DNA from: an uncultured Eubacteriales bacterium
Lineage (GTDB): Bacteria; Bacillota; Clostridia; Christensenellales; CAG-138
DNA length: 32,136 nt
Direction: 5' to 3'
NCBI GenBank assembly: GCA_902765005.1
Contig: CACWYB010000027.1
Coordinates: 1 to 32,136 of the forward strand
Shown: in pieces, positions 15,643-23,353 of the stretch
Layout: each line of letters opens with the position of its first letter
Numbering within the stretch: the stretch's first letter is position 1
Position numbers and translations under genes: made by a program
Notes under the pieces: generated by a model
The model's input: the letters and a program-made list of their open reading frames with translations, nothing else
Database searches by the model: none
Told to the model about the DNA's origin: nothing

Positions 15643-15670
15643 ATCATATCACAACAGAAAAAGATGTCAA
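15643..15670 (-). promoter_or_regulatory. gdhA promoter
   Basis: TTGACA (15670-15665), 16 bases, TATGAT (15648-15643) on the minus strand, about 70 bases upstream of the gdhA start. Confidence 0.7.
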
Positions 15671-15694
15671 CCCGAAAAGACGGCAGGAACAGCC

Positions 15695-15731
15695 AAAAAG
15701 CACCGGGAGACCTGTTGCTGGTCCCCCGGCG
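15695..15731 (-). terminator. Terminator of pyrR-uraA operon
   Basis: A 12-bp stem with one or two mismatches (15720-15731 with 15701-15712) around an AGCAACA-like loop, followed by five T on the minus strand (15699-15695). Confidence 0.8.
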
Positions 15732-15756
15732 AAAGATAATATATTTTATCGGCAGC

Positions 15757-17148
15757 TTACTTGATGAGCTGCTGGGGCTTGGGCTCCTCCCCCTCGGGGG
15801 TGGCGCCCTTGCGGACGATCAGGTTGGTGACGATGCCCAATATCAGAGCGCAGGCCACGGTGGTGATGGTGATGGTGCCCATTCTCGTGGTGAAGCTGAG
15901 GGAAAGGCCGCCCACGCCGGCGATCAGGATGACGGAGGCCACGAACAGGTTCCGGTTGTCGTTCAGGTCAACGGGCTGGAGCATCTTGAGACCGGACACG
16001 GCGATGAAGCCGTAGAGGGTCATGCACACGCCGCCCATGACGCAGGGAGGGATGGAATCCAGGAAGGCCACCAGGGGGCTGACGAAGGCAACCAGGATGG
16101 ACAGGAACGCGGCGTAGGTCACGGTGATGACGGAGGCGTTCTGGGTGATGGCCACGCAGCCGATGGACTCACCGTAGGTGGTGTTGGGGCAGCCGCCGAA
16201 GAAGGCGCCGGCCATGGAGCCGATGCCGTCGCCCAGCAGGGTCTTGTCAAGGCCCGGATCAACGGTCAGATCCTTCTCGATGATGGAGGACAGGTTCTTG
16301 TGGTCGGCCAAATGCTCGGCGAAGACCACCATGGCCACGGGCACGTAGGCAAAGAAGATGCTCAGCACGTAGGTGCCGTTGAGCTCGGAAAGGCCGTCCT
16401 TGGCGATGAGGAAGGAGAACTGGGGCACGCTGAGGAAGGTTTTGAGCTTCACGCCGCCCGCAAACAGGCCGGTGAAGGGGGCAAAGTCGATGACCTTCAA
16501 AGCGTCGTTGCCGGTGGCGTTGCCGATGAGGGTGAAGCAGGCGGCCACCGCGTAGCCGGCCAGGATGCCGATGATGAAGGGGATTAGGCGGATCCGCTTG
16601 CTGCCGTAGACGGAGCAGATGATGACCACGAACAGGGTGACCAGGGCGCAGATGAGGGCCACATAGGGAGAGGTGGCGGGGCCGTCGCCCTTGACCATGT
16701 CGCCCACGGCGTTGCCCGCCAGGCTAAGGCCGATGATGGCCACGATGGGCCCAATGATGACGGAAGGCATGAGCCGATTGATCCACTGGACGCCGGAAGC
16801 CTTCACGATGATGGCGAAGACCACGTACACAAGGCCTGCGAACACGGCGCCCAGGATGAGGCCCAGGAACCCGAGGCTCATGGACACGCCGCCGGCGAAA
16901 GCCGCGAACATGGAACCCAGGAACGCGAAGGAGGAGCCCAGGAACACGGGGCTGCGGAACTTGGTGAAGAGCTGATAGACCAACGTGCCTACGCCGGCGC
17001 CGAAGAGGGCGGCGGAAGCGGTCATGCCGTTGCCGATGATGGCGGGCACGGCGATGGTGGCGGCCATGATGGCCAGCAGCTGCTGGAACGCGAATACCAC
17101 GCGCTCGGAGAATTGAGGCTTGTCCTCCACGTTGTAGATGAGTTTCAT
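15757..17148 (-). CDS. uraA: Uracil permease, NCS2 family
   Basis: A 463-aa membrane transporter that takes up uracil with protons. The NCS2 fold has 14 segments. Visible family marks are QQLLAIMAATIAVP near the start, PVFLGSSFAFLGS, the substrate-site glutamate in VFAEHLADH and the second one in NTTYGESIG. The C-terminal tail is cytoplasmic and charged (PEGEEPKPQQLIK). It lies 47 bases downstream of pyrR, behind the PyrR attenuator, so it should be shut down when UMP/UTP is plentiful. AAAGGGAG lies 8 bases from the ATG. A xanthine substrate is less likely because of the pyrR link. Confidence 0.92.
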   Translation of the reverse strand: MKLIYNVEDKPQFSERVVFAFQQLLAIMAATIAVPAIIGNGMTASAALFGAGVGTLVYQLFTKFRSPVFLGSSFAFLGSMFAAFAGGVSMSLGFLGLILGAVFAGLVYVVFAIIVKASGVQWINRLMPSVIIGPIVAIIGLSLAGNAVGDMVKGDGPATSPYVALICALVTLFVVIICSVYGSKRIRLIPFIIGILAGYAVAACFTLIGNATGNDALKVIDFAPFTGLFAGGVKLKTFLSVPQFSFLIAKDGLSELNGTYVLSIFFAYVPVAMVVFAEHLADHKNLSSIIEKDLTVDPGLDKTLLGDGIGSMAGAFFGGCPNTTYGESIGCVAITQNASVITVTYAAFLSILVAFVSPLVAFLDSIPPCVMGGVCMTLYGFIAVSGLKMLQPVDLNDNRNLFVASVILIAGVGGLSLSFTTRMGTITITTVACALILGIVTNLIVRKGATPEGEEPKPQQLIK

Positions 17149-17195
17149 TGTTTGTACTCCCTTTCTTATTTACCTATATCTTATCCGCCATGATC

Positions 17196-17738
17196 TCAGC
17201 GGATAGCGAACAGCTTGACGCCCATGGGCTCCCCGTCCACCTCGGGTACGGTGACGAAGATCATCTCGTCCCGGGAGGTGGGGATGTTTTTGCCCACGAA
17301 ATCCGGGCGGATGGGCAGCTCCCGATGGCCCCGGTCGATGAGCACGCACAGCTGGATGGACGCCGGCCGGCCGAAAGCGAAGATGCCCTCCATGGCGGCC
17401 CGGGCGGTGCGGCCGGTGAAGATCACGTCGTCCACCAGTATCACATCCTTCCCCGCCACCTCCACGGGGAAATGGGAGTCCCCGGCGTCGGGCAGGGAGC
17501 TGATCTCGGAGAGATCGTCCCGGTAGAGGGTGATGTCCATGTAGCCCACGGGGGCGGACGCGCCATCGAACTTCTCCATGTTGGCGGCGATGGCCTCGGC
17601 CAGAGGCAGGCCCCGGCGCTTGATGCCCACCAGCAAAACGTTTTGGGTGCCCCGGTTCCGCTCGATGATCTCATGGGTCAGCCGGGCCAAAGACCGCTGG
17701 ACCGCGGCCTCATCCATGATCTGGGCTTTGAACTTCAT
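17196..17738 (-). CDS. pyrR: PyrR regulator/uracil phosphoribosyltransferase
   Basis: A 180-aa bifunctional protein: an RNA-binding attenuator of pyrimidine genes that also converts uracil and PRPP to UMP. The PRPP-binding motif is DVILVDDVIFTGRTARAA (about 98-115), preceded by LVGIKRRGLPLAEAIA. The N-terminus MKFKAQIMDEAAVQRSLARL and the C-terminal DEMIFVTVPEVDGEPMGVKL agree with the family, as does the length. The start at 17738 is supported by AAAGGA 6 bases upstream; the longer frame to 17852 only translates the RNA leader. It is first in the pyrR-uraA operon and is expected to control its own leader. Confidence 0.95.
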   Translation of the reverse strand: MKFKAQIMDEAAVQRSLARLTHEIIERNRGTQNVLLVGIKRRGLPLAEAIAANMEKFDGASAPVGYMDITLYRDDLSEISSLPDAGDSHFPVEVAGKDVILVDDVIFTGRTARAAMEGIFAFGRPASIQLCVLIDRGHRELPIRPDFVGKNIPTSRDEMIFVTVPEVDGEPMGVKLFAIR

Positions 17739-17767
17739 GGGACATCCTTTCCGCGGGACGGGCCATG

Positions 17768-17860
17768 AAAAAAGCCCGCCGATGTTCCGGCAGGCTTTGC
17801 ATACATCCTTATGTGCCCGTGGGGGCCCTGTGCTTGCTGACCTTGCCGGCATCTCTGTAC
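17768..17860 (-). promoter_or_regulatory. PyrR-binding attenuator of pyrR-uraA
   Basis: Read on the minus strand, CAGAGATGCCGGCAAGG (17857-17841) matches the PyrR-binding loop consensus (CAGAGAGGCTNGCAAGG). It is followed by a terminator: 9-bp stem AGCCTGCCG (17796-17788) with CGGCGGGCT (17781-17773) and six T (17773-17768). When PyrR with UMP binds the loop, the terminator can form; otherwise an antiterminator involving the region between them would win. The antiterminator pairing was not worked out base by base. Confidence 0.85.
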
Positions 17861-17881
17861 CGCTTAAAAATCATCGGGCGT

Positions 17882-17910
17882 ATATTAGCATACGTTTGTG
17901 GATTTGTAAA
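17882..17910 (-). promoter_or_regulatory. pyrR promoter
   Basis: TTTACA (17910-17905), 17 bases, TAATAT (17887-17882) on the minus strand, about 25 bases before the PyrR-binding loop. Confidence 0.65.
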
Positions 17911-17976
17911 GGGGTTTTGGAAAATAAACACCCACATTTTGTAGCCGCGACTCGTCGCGGCCACAAGCTCTTCCGC

Positions 17977-18636
17977 TCACGCGCCGTAGCCGTAGACTTT
18001 GAGGAAGTAGCGGTAGAGAGGCATGAGAGTGGAGAGGTGGTCGCAGATGAGGGGGACCAGGTCGTGGGAGAAGAGCTTCTCGTTGAAGGGCTCCTCGTGG
18101 CTCATCCACAGATATTTCTTGTTGTACCAGGGGGCGAGTTCGTCGCCCGCGTGACCCTTCTTGCGGCCGTACTCCGGGCCGTTGAGGGTGAAGTAATCCT
18201 GCCGGTTGAACTGGCGGACCAGCTTCAGGAAGGTCTCGGGGTCGTCGTCGATGCTCTTGCGGAAGCCCGCCATGCCCTGAGGATCCCGCCAGTAGTCGCC
18301 GCCGATCTGCCAGCTAAGGGCATTGATGCCGAAGAACAGGGTGCCGCCGCCCGGCATGCTCCTAGAGGGCTTCAAAGAGAACCAAAGCTCCTCCTTGTAG
18401 GGGCTCCGGCCGAAGAGGCGGCGGGCATCCCGGTAGATGCGGGAGATGTGGAGTTCAAAGGGGTCGTCAGGGAAGCGGCGGACCATCTCGGCCATGACCT
18501 CCTTGCCGAGCTCGTCCATGGGCTTTTTCAGGCTCCGCTCGTAGATCTCCCGGCGCGCTTCGAACCAGGGGCGGTCGTTGTTGAGGGCGAGGTTCAGCAT
18601 GAACTCGCTGGTTTCCTGGGAAAATCCAGTGAACAT
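17977..18636 (-). CDS. DUF2461 domain protein
   Basis: A 219-aa cytoplasmic protein of the DUF2461/TIGR02453 family, whose biochemical role is not known. Family marks are FTGFSQETSEFMLNLALNND at the N-terminus with NNDRPWFEARREIYE, the central ISRIYRDARRLFGRSPYKEE (basic, with the K-x-P-Y-K type motif), and the GGGTLFFGI strand followed by NALSWQIGGDYW. It has the usual length. It is divergent from xpt. AAGGAT lies 6 bases upstream of the ATG. A small inverted repeat (GCCGCGAC with GTCGCGGC, about 17945-17962) lies just after the stop, without a T run. Confidence 0.88.
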   Translation of the reverse strand: MFTGFSQETSEFMLNLALNNDRPWFEARREIYERSLKKPMDELGKEVMAEMVRRFPDDPFELHISRIYRDARRLFGRSPYKEELWFSLKPSRSMPGGGTLFFGINALSWQIGGDYWRDPQGMAGFRKSIDDDPETFLKLVRQFNRQDYFTLNGPEYGRKKGHAGDELAPWYNKKYLWMSHEEPFNEKLFSHDLVPLICDHLSTLMPLYRYFLKVYGYGA

Positions 18637-18745
18637 GAGGGTATCCTTCTTCCTTCGGTTTGGTTAGGTCATTTTAGCCTTTTGGAGGTTTTGTTGTCAA
18701 GGGACGGGCGGGGAAAACAAATTTGCACGGAAAACGAAAAATTGC

Positions 18746-18774
18746 TTGCAATTTCGTGCTGTATTCGCCATAAT
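18746..18774 (+). promoter_or_regulatory. xpt promoter
   Basis: TTGCAA (18746-18751), 17 bases, CATAAT (18769-18774). The leader before the ATG is about 27 bases, so there is no room for a purine riboswitch after the start site, and none is seen upstream. A short palindrome (ATTGCTTGCAAT, 18741-18752) overlaps the -35 box and could be an operator. Confidence 0.6.
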
Positions 18775-18808
18775 AAGACATATATTTTTCTTCAGGAGGT
18801 TAGCTTGC

Positions 18809-19408
18809 ATGGCGAATGAGAGCAAGGGTTTCGCGCCCCTTCAGGAGCGCATCCGCAAAGAGGGCCGCGTTCTGCCGGGGAACATTATCAAGGTGGACGG
18901 CTTTTTGAATCACCGGGTGGACATGCAGCTGATGCACGAGCTGAGCCATGAGTTTTTGCGCCGGTTCGACACCTCCAAGGTGACGCTGGTCATGACCGTG
19001 GAGGCCAGCGGCATCGCCCTGGCCTCCGCCGTGGCGGCGGATCTGGGCGTGCCCCTGCTGTATGCCAAGAAGGCCAAGTCCGACAACATTGAGGGCGGCC
19101 TGTTCCAGAGCGAGATCATGTCCTACACCTATAAGAAGAAGGTGACGCTGCTGGTGTCCCGGCAGTGGCTGCATCCTGAGGACAAGGTCCTGGTCATCGA
19201 CGATTTTCTGGCCATGGGCGAGGCGTTGCGGGGCGTGGTGGAGATCGTGAAGCAGTCCGGGGCCGAGCTGGTCGGCATCGGCGCGGCCGTGGAGAAGGGC
19301 TTCCAGCCCGGCGGGCAGAAGCTCCGCGACGCAGGCTACCATGTGGAGTCCCTGGCCATCATCGAGAGCGCGGACCCGGAGAAGGGGATCGTGTTCAGGG
19401 GCGAGTAA
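18809..19408 (+). CDS. xpt: Xanthine phosphoribosyltransferase
   Basis: A 199-aa salvage enzyme converting xanthine and PRPP to XMP. The type I PRT motif is VLVIDDFLAMGEALRGVVEI (about 130-149), with the Xpt-type DDFLA rather than the adenine-type DDLLATGGT. N-terminal LQERIRKEGRVLPGNIIKVD and FLNHRVDMQLM match the family, as does the flexible-loop region AKKAKSDNIEGG and the length. AGGAGG (18794-18799) lies 9 bases upstream of the ATG. XMP feeds GuaA, which is also in this window. Unlike in Bacillus, no pbuX permease follows; hairpin element B lies right after the stop. Confidence 0.92.
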   Translation: MANESKGFAPLQERIRKEGRVLPGNIIKVDGFLNHRVDMQLMHELSHEFLRRFDTSKVTLVMTVEASGIALASAVAADLGVPLLYAKKAKSDNIEGGLFQSEIMSYTYKKKVTLLVSRQWLHPEDKVLVIDDFLAMGEALRGVVEIVKQSGAELVGIGAAVEKGFQPGGQKLRDAGYHVESLAIIESADPEKGIVFRGE

Positions 19409-19423
19409 GGACTGTTTACCTGC

Positions 19424-19550
19424 GACTTTTTCTTTTCAGTGAAAAGAAAAAGTCACCCAAAAAGAAAAGCTCAGGAAGACTGATATGGCAGTATTCCTGA
19501 GTTTTTTGTATTCCCGAAGTTCTATTTGACCTTTTTTTCGAGAAAAGGGC
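19424..19550 (+). repeat. Three-hairpin intergenic element, copy B
   Basis: Hairpin 1 is perfect: 14 bp (19424-19437 with 19441-19454), loop AGT. Then comes CCCAAAAAGAAAAGC. Hairpin 2: CTCAGGAA (19470-19477) with TTCCTGAG (19494-19501), inner pair ACTG/CAGT, followed by six T, so it can act as terminator for xpt. Hairpin 3 is weak (CCTTTT...AAAAGG, 19530-19548). This copy sets the reference orientation. Confidence 0.78.
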
Positions 19551-19595
19551 AAAAATGCCACCCCTTCGGCATAGGGTGTGTCGGAGGGGTTTGGT

Positions 19596-20246
19596 ATGAG
19601 AAGACGCGGTAAAAGAGTGCTGATCCTGCTGCTGGCGGCGGGGCTGCTCACCGGGGCGGCCTTCGGCTACATCAACGCGAACCTGCGGCCCGTGCTGGCG
19701 GGCCTGGCCTCCGCCCGGGTGGAGAGCGCCGCGGCCAGGGCCATGAACGAGGCCATTTTGGAGGTCCTTGGCTCCGCCTCCGCCCGGGAGCTCCTGCGGG
19801 TGCGGGCGTCCCAGGAGGGGCACATCTCCCTGCTCACGGCGGACGCGGGGCAGCTGAACCTGCTGGCGGCGGACTGCGCGGCCTCCGCCCAAAACAGGAT
19901 CATGGAGCTGGGGGAGCAGGGGGTGTCCGTGCCTTTGGGCACCCTGAGCGGCATTCCGCTCCTCTCCGGGCTGGGGCCCCGGCTGAGCTTTCGGTTCACC
20001 CCGGTGGGCATGGTCCAGGCCGGGTTTCACAGCGAATTCCGCTCCGCGGGCATTAACCAGACCCTGCACCGCATCACCCTGGAGCTCACGGGCACGGTCC
20101 GGATCATGCTGCCGGGGAAGGCGGCCACGGTGCTGGTCCAGGCCCAGGCTCCCGTGGCGGAGAACGTGATCGTGGGCGACGTGCCGGAGGCCTACACCAA
20201 CGTGGCCGATGAGGATGACCTGCTGAACTTCGTCCCCCGCAAATAG
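19596..20246 (+). CDS. yunB: Sporulation protein YunB
   Basis: A 216-aa protein with one N-terminal membrane segment (about 8-25, VLILLLAAGLLTGAAFGYI) and an outer domain. Family marks are ARAMNEAILEVL near residue 48, SFRFTPVGMVQAGFHSEFRS near residue 140, and GINQTLHRITLELTGTVRIM followed by LPGK. YunB is made under sigma-E control in the mother cell of Bacillus; its exact function is unknown. The gene points to an endospore former. GGAGGGG ends 6 bases before the ATG at 19596. I did not find a convincing sigma-E promoter in the short gap after element B. Confidence 0.88.
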   Translation: MRRRGKRVLILLLAAGLLTGAAFGYINANLRPVLAGLASARVESAAARAMNEAILEVLGSASARELLRVRASQEGHISLLTADAGQLNLLAADCAASAQNRIMELGEQGVSVPLGTLSGIPLLSGLGPRLSFRFTPVGMVQAGFHSEFRSAGINQTLHRITLELTGTVRIMLPGKAATVLVQAQAPVAENVIVGDVPEAYTNVADEDDLLNFVPRK

Positions 20247-20259
20247 GCCCTTATCCTCA

Positions 20260-20288
20260 TTTACAACCGGCCGGGGCCATGGTATACT
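20260..20288 (+). promoter_or_regulatory. hflX promoter with -10 adjacent to ATG
   Basis: TTTACA (20260-20265), 17 bases, TATACT (20283-20288), six bases (TGCCCC), ATG at 20295. No Shine-Dalgarno can fit on the mRNA if transcription starts at the usual distance, so the mRNA may be leaderless. Confidence 0.6.
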
Positions 20289-20294
20289 TGCCCC

Positions 20295-22029
20295 ATGGAA
20301 CAGAAGATAAACGGAAACATCAGCGGCATCCGCGACGTGCTGCTGGAGGAAATGAAGACCCTCTACGACATGGACCAGCCCGCGGGCACCTTCGCTTCCC
20401 GGGAGCTGCTGGAGGCTTTGTGCGCCTTCACGTATAGGATCAACCGGGAGATCAGCGTGTACATCTCCCGGGCGGGCCTTATCAAGGACGTGTCCGTCGG
20501 CGACGATCGGACCGTGTCCATGCCCGAAATGCGCCTGGTCCGGAACATCGACCGGCTCAACGGCGTCCGCTGCATCCACACCCACCCCAACGGAAGCGGC
20601 TACCTTTCCGACGTGGATTTGGGCACCCTCAATGCCATGCGCCTGGACGCCATGTGCGCTCTACGCCGCCTTTGTGGGCGAGGTGGTGGACGAGGAGCGG
20701 CGCCCCCTGATCTACGGCCCCCTGCGGTGGGACCGGCTCCCCCAGCGGGGGCTGCTGGACGCCATCATGGAGGCCGACCAGCGGCTGAAGGCCCCCGCCG
20801 TGGACGTGGCCGGGTCAAAGCCCGAGCGGGCCATTTTGGTGGGTATCGAGAACAACGAGGGCTACGACACTCTAAGTGAGTTAGAGGAGCTGGCCAAGAC
20901 CGCCGGCGTGGAGGTCATCCGCCGGGAGAGCCAGAAGAAGCGCTCCATCGACAGCGCCACCTACATCGGCTCCGGCAAGGCGGACGAGCTGCGGCTTTTA
21001 GCCAGCGCCACGGAGGCGGATTTGTTCATCTTCGACGACGAGCTCTCCGCCATCCAGATCCGCAACCTGGAGGACATCCTCTGCACCCCGGTCATCGACC
21101 GGACCATGCTGATCCTGGATATCTTCGCCACCCGGGCCACCAGCCGGGAGGGCCGCTTGCAGGTGGAGCTGGCCCAGCTCCAATACCGGCTCCCCAGGCT
21201 TCTCGGCACGGGCCTGGCCCTCTCCCGACAGGGCGCGGGCGTGGGCATGCGGGGCCCCGGTGAAAAGAAGCTGGAGATCGACCGCCGCCGCATCCGCCGC
21301 CGGATTTACGAACTGAAGGAGGAGCTCAAGGAGGTGGAGGGCCAGCGCTCGTTGCGCCGCACCGCCCGGAAGAAGACCGGCGTGCCTCTTATCGCTTTGG
21401 TAGGTTACACCAACGCGGGCAAGAGCACCCTGCTGAACGCCCTCACCAACGCTGCCGTCCTGGCGGAGGACAAGCTCTTTGCCACCCTGGACCCGGTGGT
21501 CCGGCAGATCACCCTGCCCCAGGGCACGGCCTGCATCCTCTCCGACACGGTGGGCTTTATCAACAAGCTCCCCACGGATCTCATCGAGGCCTTCCGCTCC
21601 ACCTTGGAGGAGGTGCGGGACGCGGACTTGATCCTTCACGTGGTGGACAGCAGCTGCCCCCACTACGAGGTCCAGATGCAGGTGGTGGACGAGGTTTTGA
21701 ACTCCCTGGGCGCGGGCAGCACCCCCCGCATCGACGTGTACAACAAGGTGGACAAGGAGGGAGCCCTGCCCGCCCATCGGGGCACCTTCGTTCATATCAG
21801 CGCGCTCACGGGCCAGGGGCTGGACGAGCTTCTGACGAAAGCCGAGGAGATCCTCAATCAGGGCCAGCGGCTCATGGAGCTGTTCATCCCCTACGACAAA
21901 TACGAGGCCATGCAGGCCCTGCGCGCCGCGGGCAGCATCCTGGAGGAATCCTATGAGGACACCGGCACCCGTGTGAAGGTGATGATCGGCGAGGACAAGC
22001 TCTGGAAGGTCAAGCGGTGCTTGGAGTGA
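20295..22029 (+). pseudogene. hflX: GTPase HflX with JAMM-like N-terminal domain, frameshifted
   Basis: HflX binds the 50S subunit and splits or rescues ribosomes with GTP. The GTPase part shows G1 [10 protein letters not shown]3 DTVGF and G4 NKVD, after the HflX glycine-rich domain ([28 protein letters not shown]). Ahead of it lies an extension of about 175 residues with [15 protein letters not shown]95, H97, S105, D108, the exact HxHx7Sx2D metalloprotease spacing of JAMM proteins, with E52 (NREISV) as a candidate fourth residue. Similar extensions occur in clostridial HflX. The frame from 20295 must shift by +1 near 20652-20660 to continue into [20 protein letters not shown]; removal of one base restores a 577-aa protein. 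The disruption may be a sequencing error. The gene is coupled to the ATPase gene 4 bases downstream. Confidence 0.88.
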
Positions 22030-22033
22030 GGCT

Positions 22034-22753
22034 ATGAACGATCTGTTCATCCGCGCGGCCTGCCTGGACTGGGCGGGCATCGAAAAGGACAGCTACCTGT
22101 GGACCATCCCCGCCATTGCCGGGGTGGACCGGGTGGAGTTTGACAGGCCCGTCACCTGCTTCGTGGGGGAGAACGGCAGCGGCAAATCCACCCTGCTGGA
22201 GGCCATGGCCGTGAGCGCCGGCTTCAACCCCGAGGGCGGCACGAAGAACTATGCCTTTTCCACGTTCGATTCCCATTCCGAGCTGTGCGGGAGCATGCGC
22301 CTGGTCAAGGGCGTGAAAAAGCCCCGCTGGGGGTACTTCCTTCGGGCGGAAAGCTTCTACAATGTGGCCACGGCGGAGAATGAGTACAGCCGGGGCCCCG
22401 GCGGCGTGCCCCAGCACCTCCATGAGAAATCCCACGGGGAGAGCTTCTTAGCCACGGCGCAGAACAACTTTCGGCCCGGCGGGCTCTACTTTTTGGATGA
22501 GCCCGAGGCCGCCCTGTCCCCCCAGCGGCAGCTGACCTTGCTTCGGGAGATTTACACCTGCGCCCGGGCCGGGGCTCAGTTCTTTATGGTCACCCACTCG
22601 CCCATCCTGCTGGGCCTGCCGGATGCGGCCATCCTTTCCTTCGACGAAGGGCCCCTCCATCCCATCGCCTACGAGGACACGGACAGCTTTCAGATCACCA
22701 GCCTGTTTCTCTCCGACCGCAAGCGGCTTTTGCGGGACCTGCTGGAACCGTAG
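22034..22753 (+). CDS. AAA/ABC-type ATPase of unknown function
   Basis: A 239-aa cytoplasmic ATPase. Walker A is GENGSGKST (about 44-52). The signature-like stretch EKSHGESFLATAQN (about 130-143) stands in the place of LSGGQ, Walker B is LYFLDEPEAALSP, and the H-loop is MVTHSP. This is the pattern of stand-alone SMC/OLD-like ATPases rather than transporter subunits, and there is no nuclease domain. The start follows the hflX stop by 4 bases, with GGAG in the end of hflX serving as ribosome site, so the two are probably made together. A role linked to ribosome rescue or DNA damage is possible only by context. Confidence 0.82.
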   Translation: MNDLFIRAACLDWAGIEKDSYLWTIPAIAGVDRVEFDRPVTCFVGENGSGKSTLLEAMAVSAGFNPEGGTKNYAFSTFDSHSELCGSMRLVKGVKKPRWGYFLRAESFYNVATAENEYSRGPGGVPQHLHEKSHGESFLATAQNNFRPGGLYFLDEPEAALSPQRQLTLLREIYTCARAGAQFFMVTHSPILLGLPDAAILSFDEGPLHPIAYEDTDSFQITSLFLSDRKRLLRDLLEP

Positions 22754-22787
22754 GCCCAAAGTTCCCATTCCTGCCACAATTTCCCCA

Positions 22788-22815
22788 TTGACATCCGCAC
22801 ACATAGGGCTATAAT
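22788..22815 (+). promoter_or_regulatory. MarR-ABC operon promoter
   Basis: TTGACA (22788-22793), 16 bases, TATAAT (22810-22815). The palindromic operator begins inside the -10 box. Confidence 0.8.
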
Positions 22816-22840
22816 AGTTAACTGACTAACAGTTAACTAT
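22814..22840. promoter_or_regulatory. Palindromic MarR operator
   Basis: ATAGTTAACTG (22814-22824) and CAGTTAACTAT (22830-22840) form a perfect 11-bp inverted repeat around ACTAA. Each arm also contains the palindrome AGTTAACT. It covers the end of the -10 box and the transcription start, so a bound regulator would block its own operon. Confidence 0.85.
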
Positions 22841-22867
22841 TTAATTTTATGCAAAAGGAGGGAATCC

Positions 22868-23353
22868 ATGCAGACGGAGAAATTGGCCAGGCGGATGGCC
22901 TTCGTGTCCGCCCTGCGGCGGGCCGCCCTGAACCGGGAGCGGGAGCAGCTGGGGCAGAAGCTTATCCCCGTGCCCCTCATGGCCTATGTGCTGGAGCATC
23001 CCGGCTGTACCCAGGGGGAGGTGGCCCAATGGCTCTATATCTCCCCGGCCTCCGTGGCCACCAGCTGCAAGCGCCTGGAGAAGGAGGGCCTGCTGGAGCG
23101 GCGGGTGGACCCGGTGAACCGGCGGAAAAACCAGCTCTATGTGACGGAGGAGGGCCGGGCCCTCACCTACGAGAAATGGGCCATGCTCAACCGGGTGAAC
23201 GAACGGACCTTTGCCGGCATCGGGGAAGGGGAGCTGGCCATCTTCTCCCGGGTCCTGGACAGGATGATCGATAATTTGGGCGGCCGGGACGTGGAACCCA
23301 ACCAGGTCTTCGCCTCCCTGATGGAAGCGGAAAAGCGAAAGGAAAAGAAATGA
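22868..23353 (+). CDS. MarR family regulator of ABC exporter
   Basis: A 161-aa winged-helix dimeric repressor. The HTH is TQGEVAQWLYISPASVATSC (about 49-68), followed by the wing KEGLLERRVDPVNRRKNQLY, and flanking helices form the dimer interface. AAAGGAGGG lies about 6 bases upstream of the ATG. The ATGA overlap with the first exporter gene and the palindromic operator over the promoter indicate autoregulation, with release by a ligand, probably an exporter substrate. The C-terminal tail is Lys/Glu-rich (EAEKRKEKK). Confidence 0.92.
   Translation: MQTEKLARRMAFVSALRRAALNREREQLGQKLIPVPLMAYVLEHPGCTQGEVAQWLYISPASVATSCKRLEKEGLLERRVDPVNRRKNQLYVTEEGRALTYEKWAMLNRVNERTFAGIGEGELAIFSRVLDRMIDNLGGRDVEPNQVFASLMEAEKRKEKK

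Noticed and set aside
18660-18808. Purine riboswitch upstream of xpt
   Set aside because: The conserved purine-aptamer strings are absent, and the promoter lies too close to the start codon to leave room for an aptamer.
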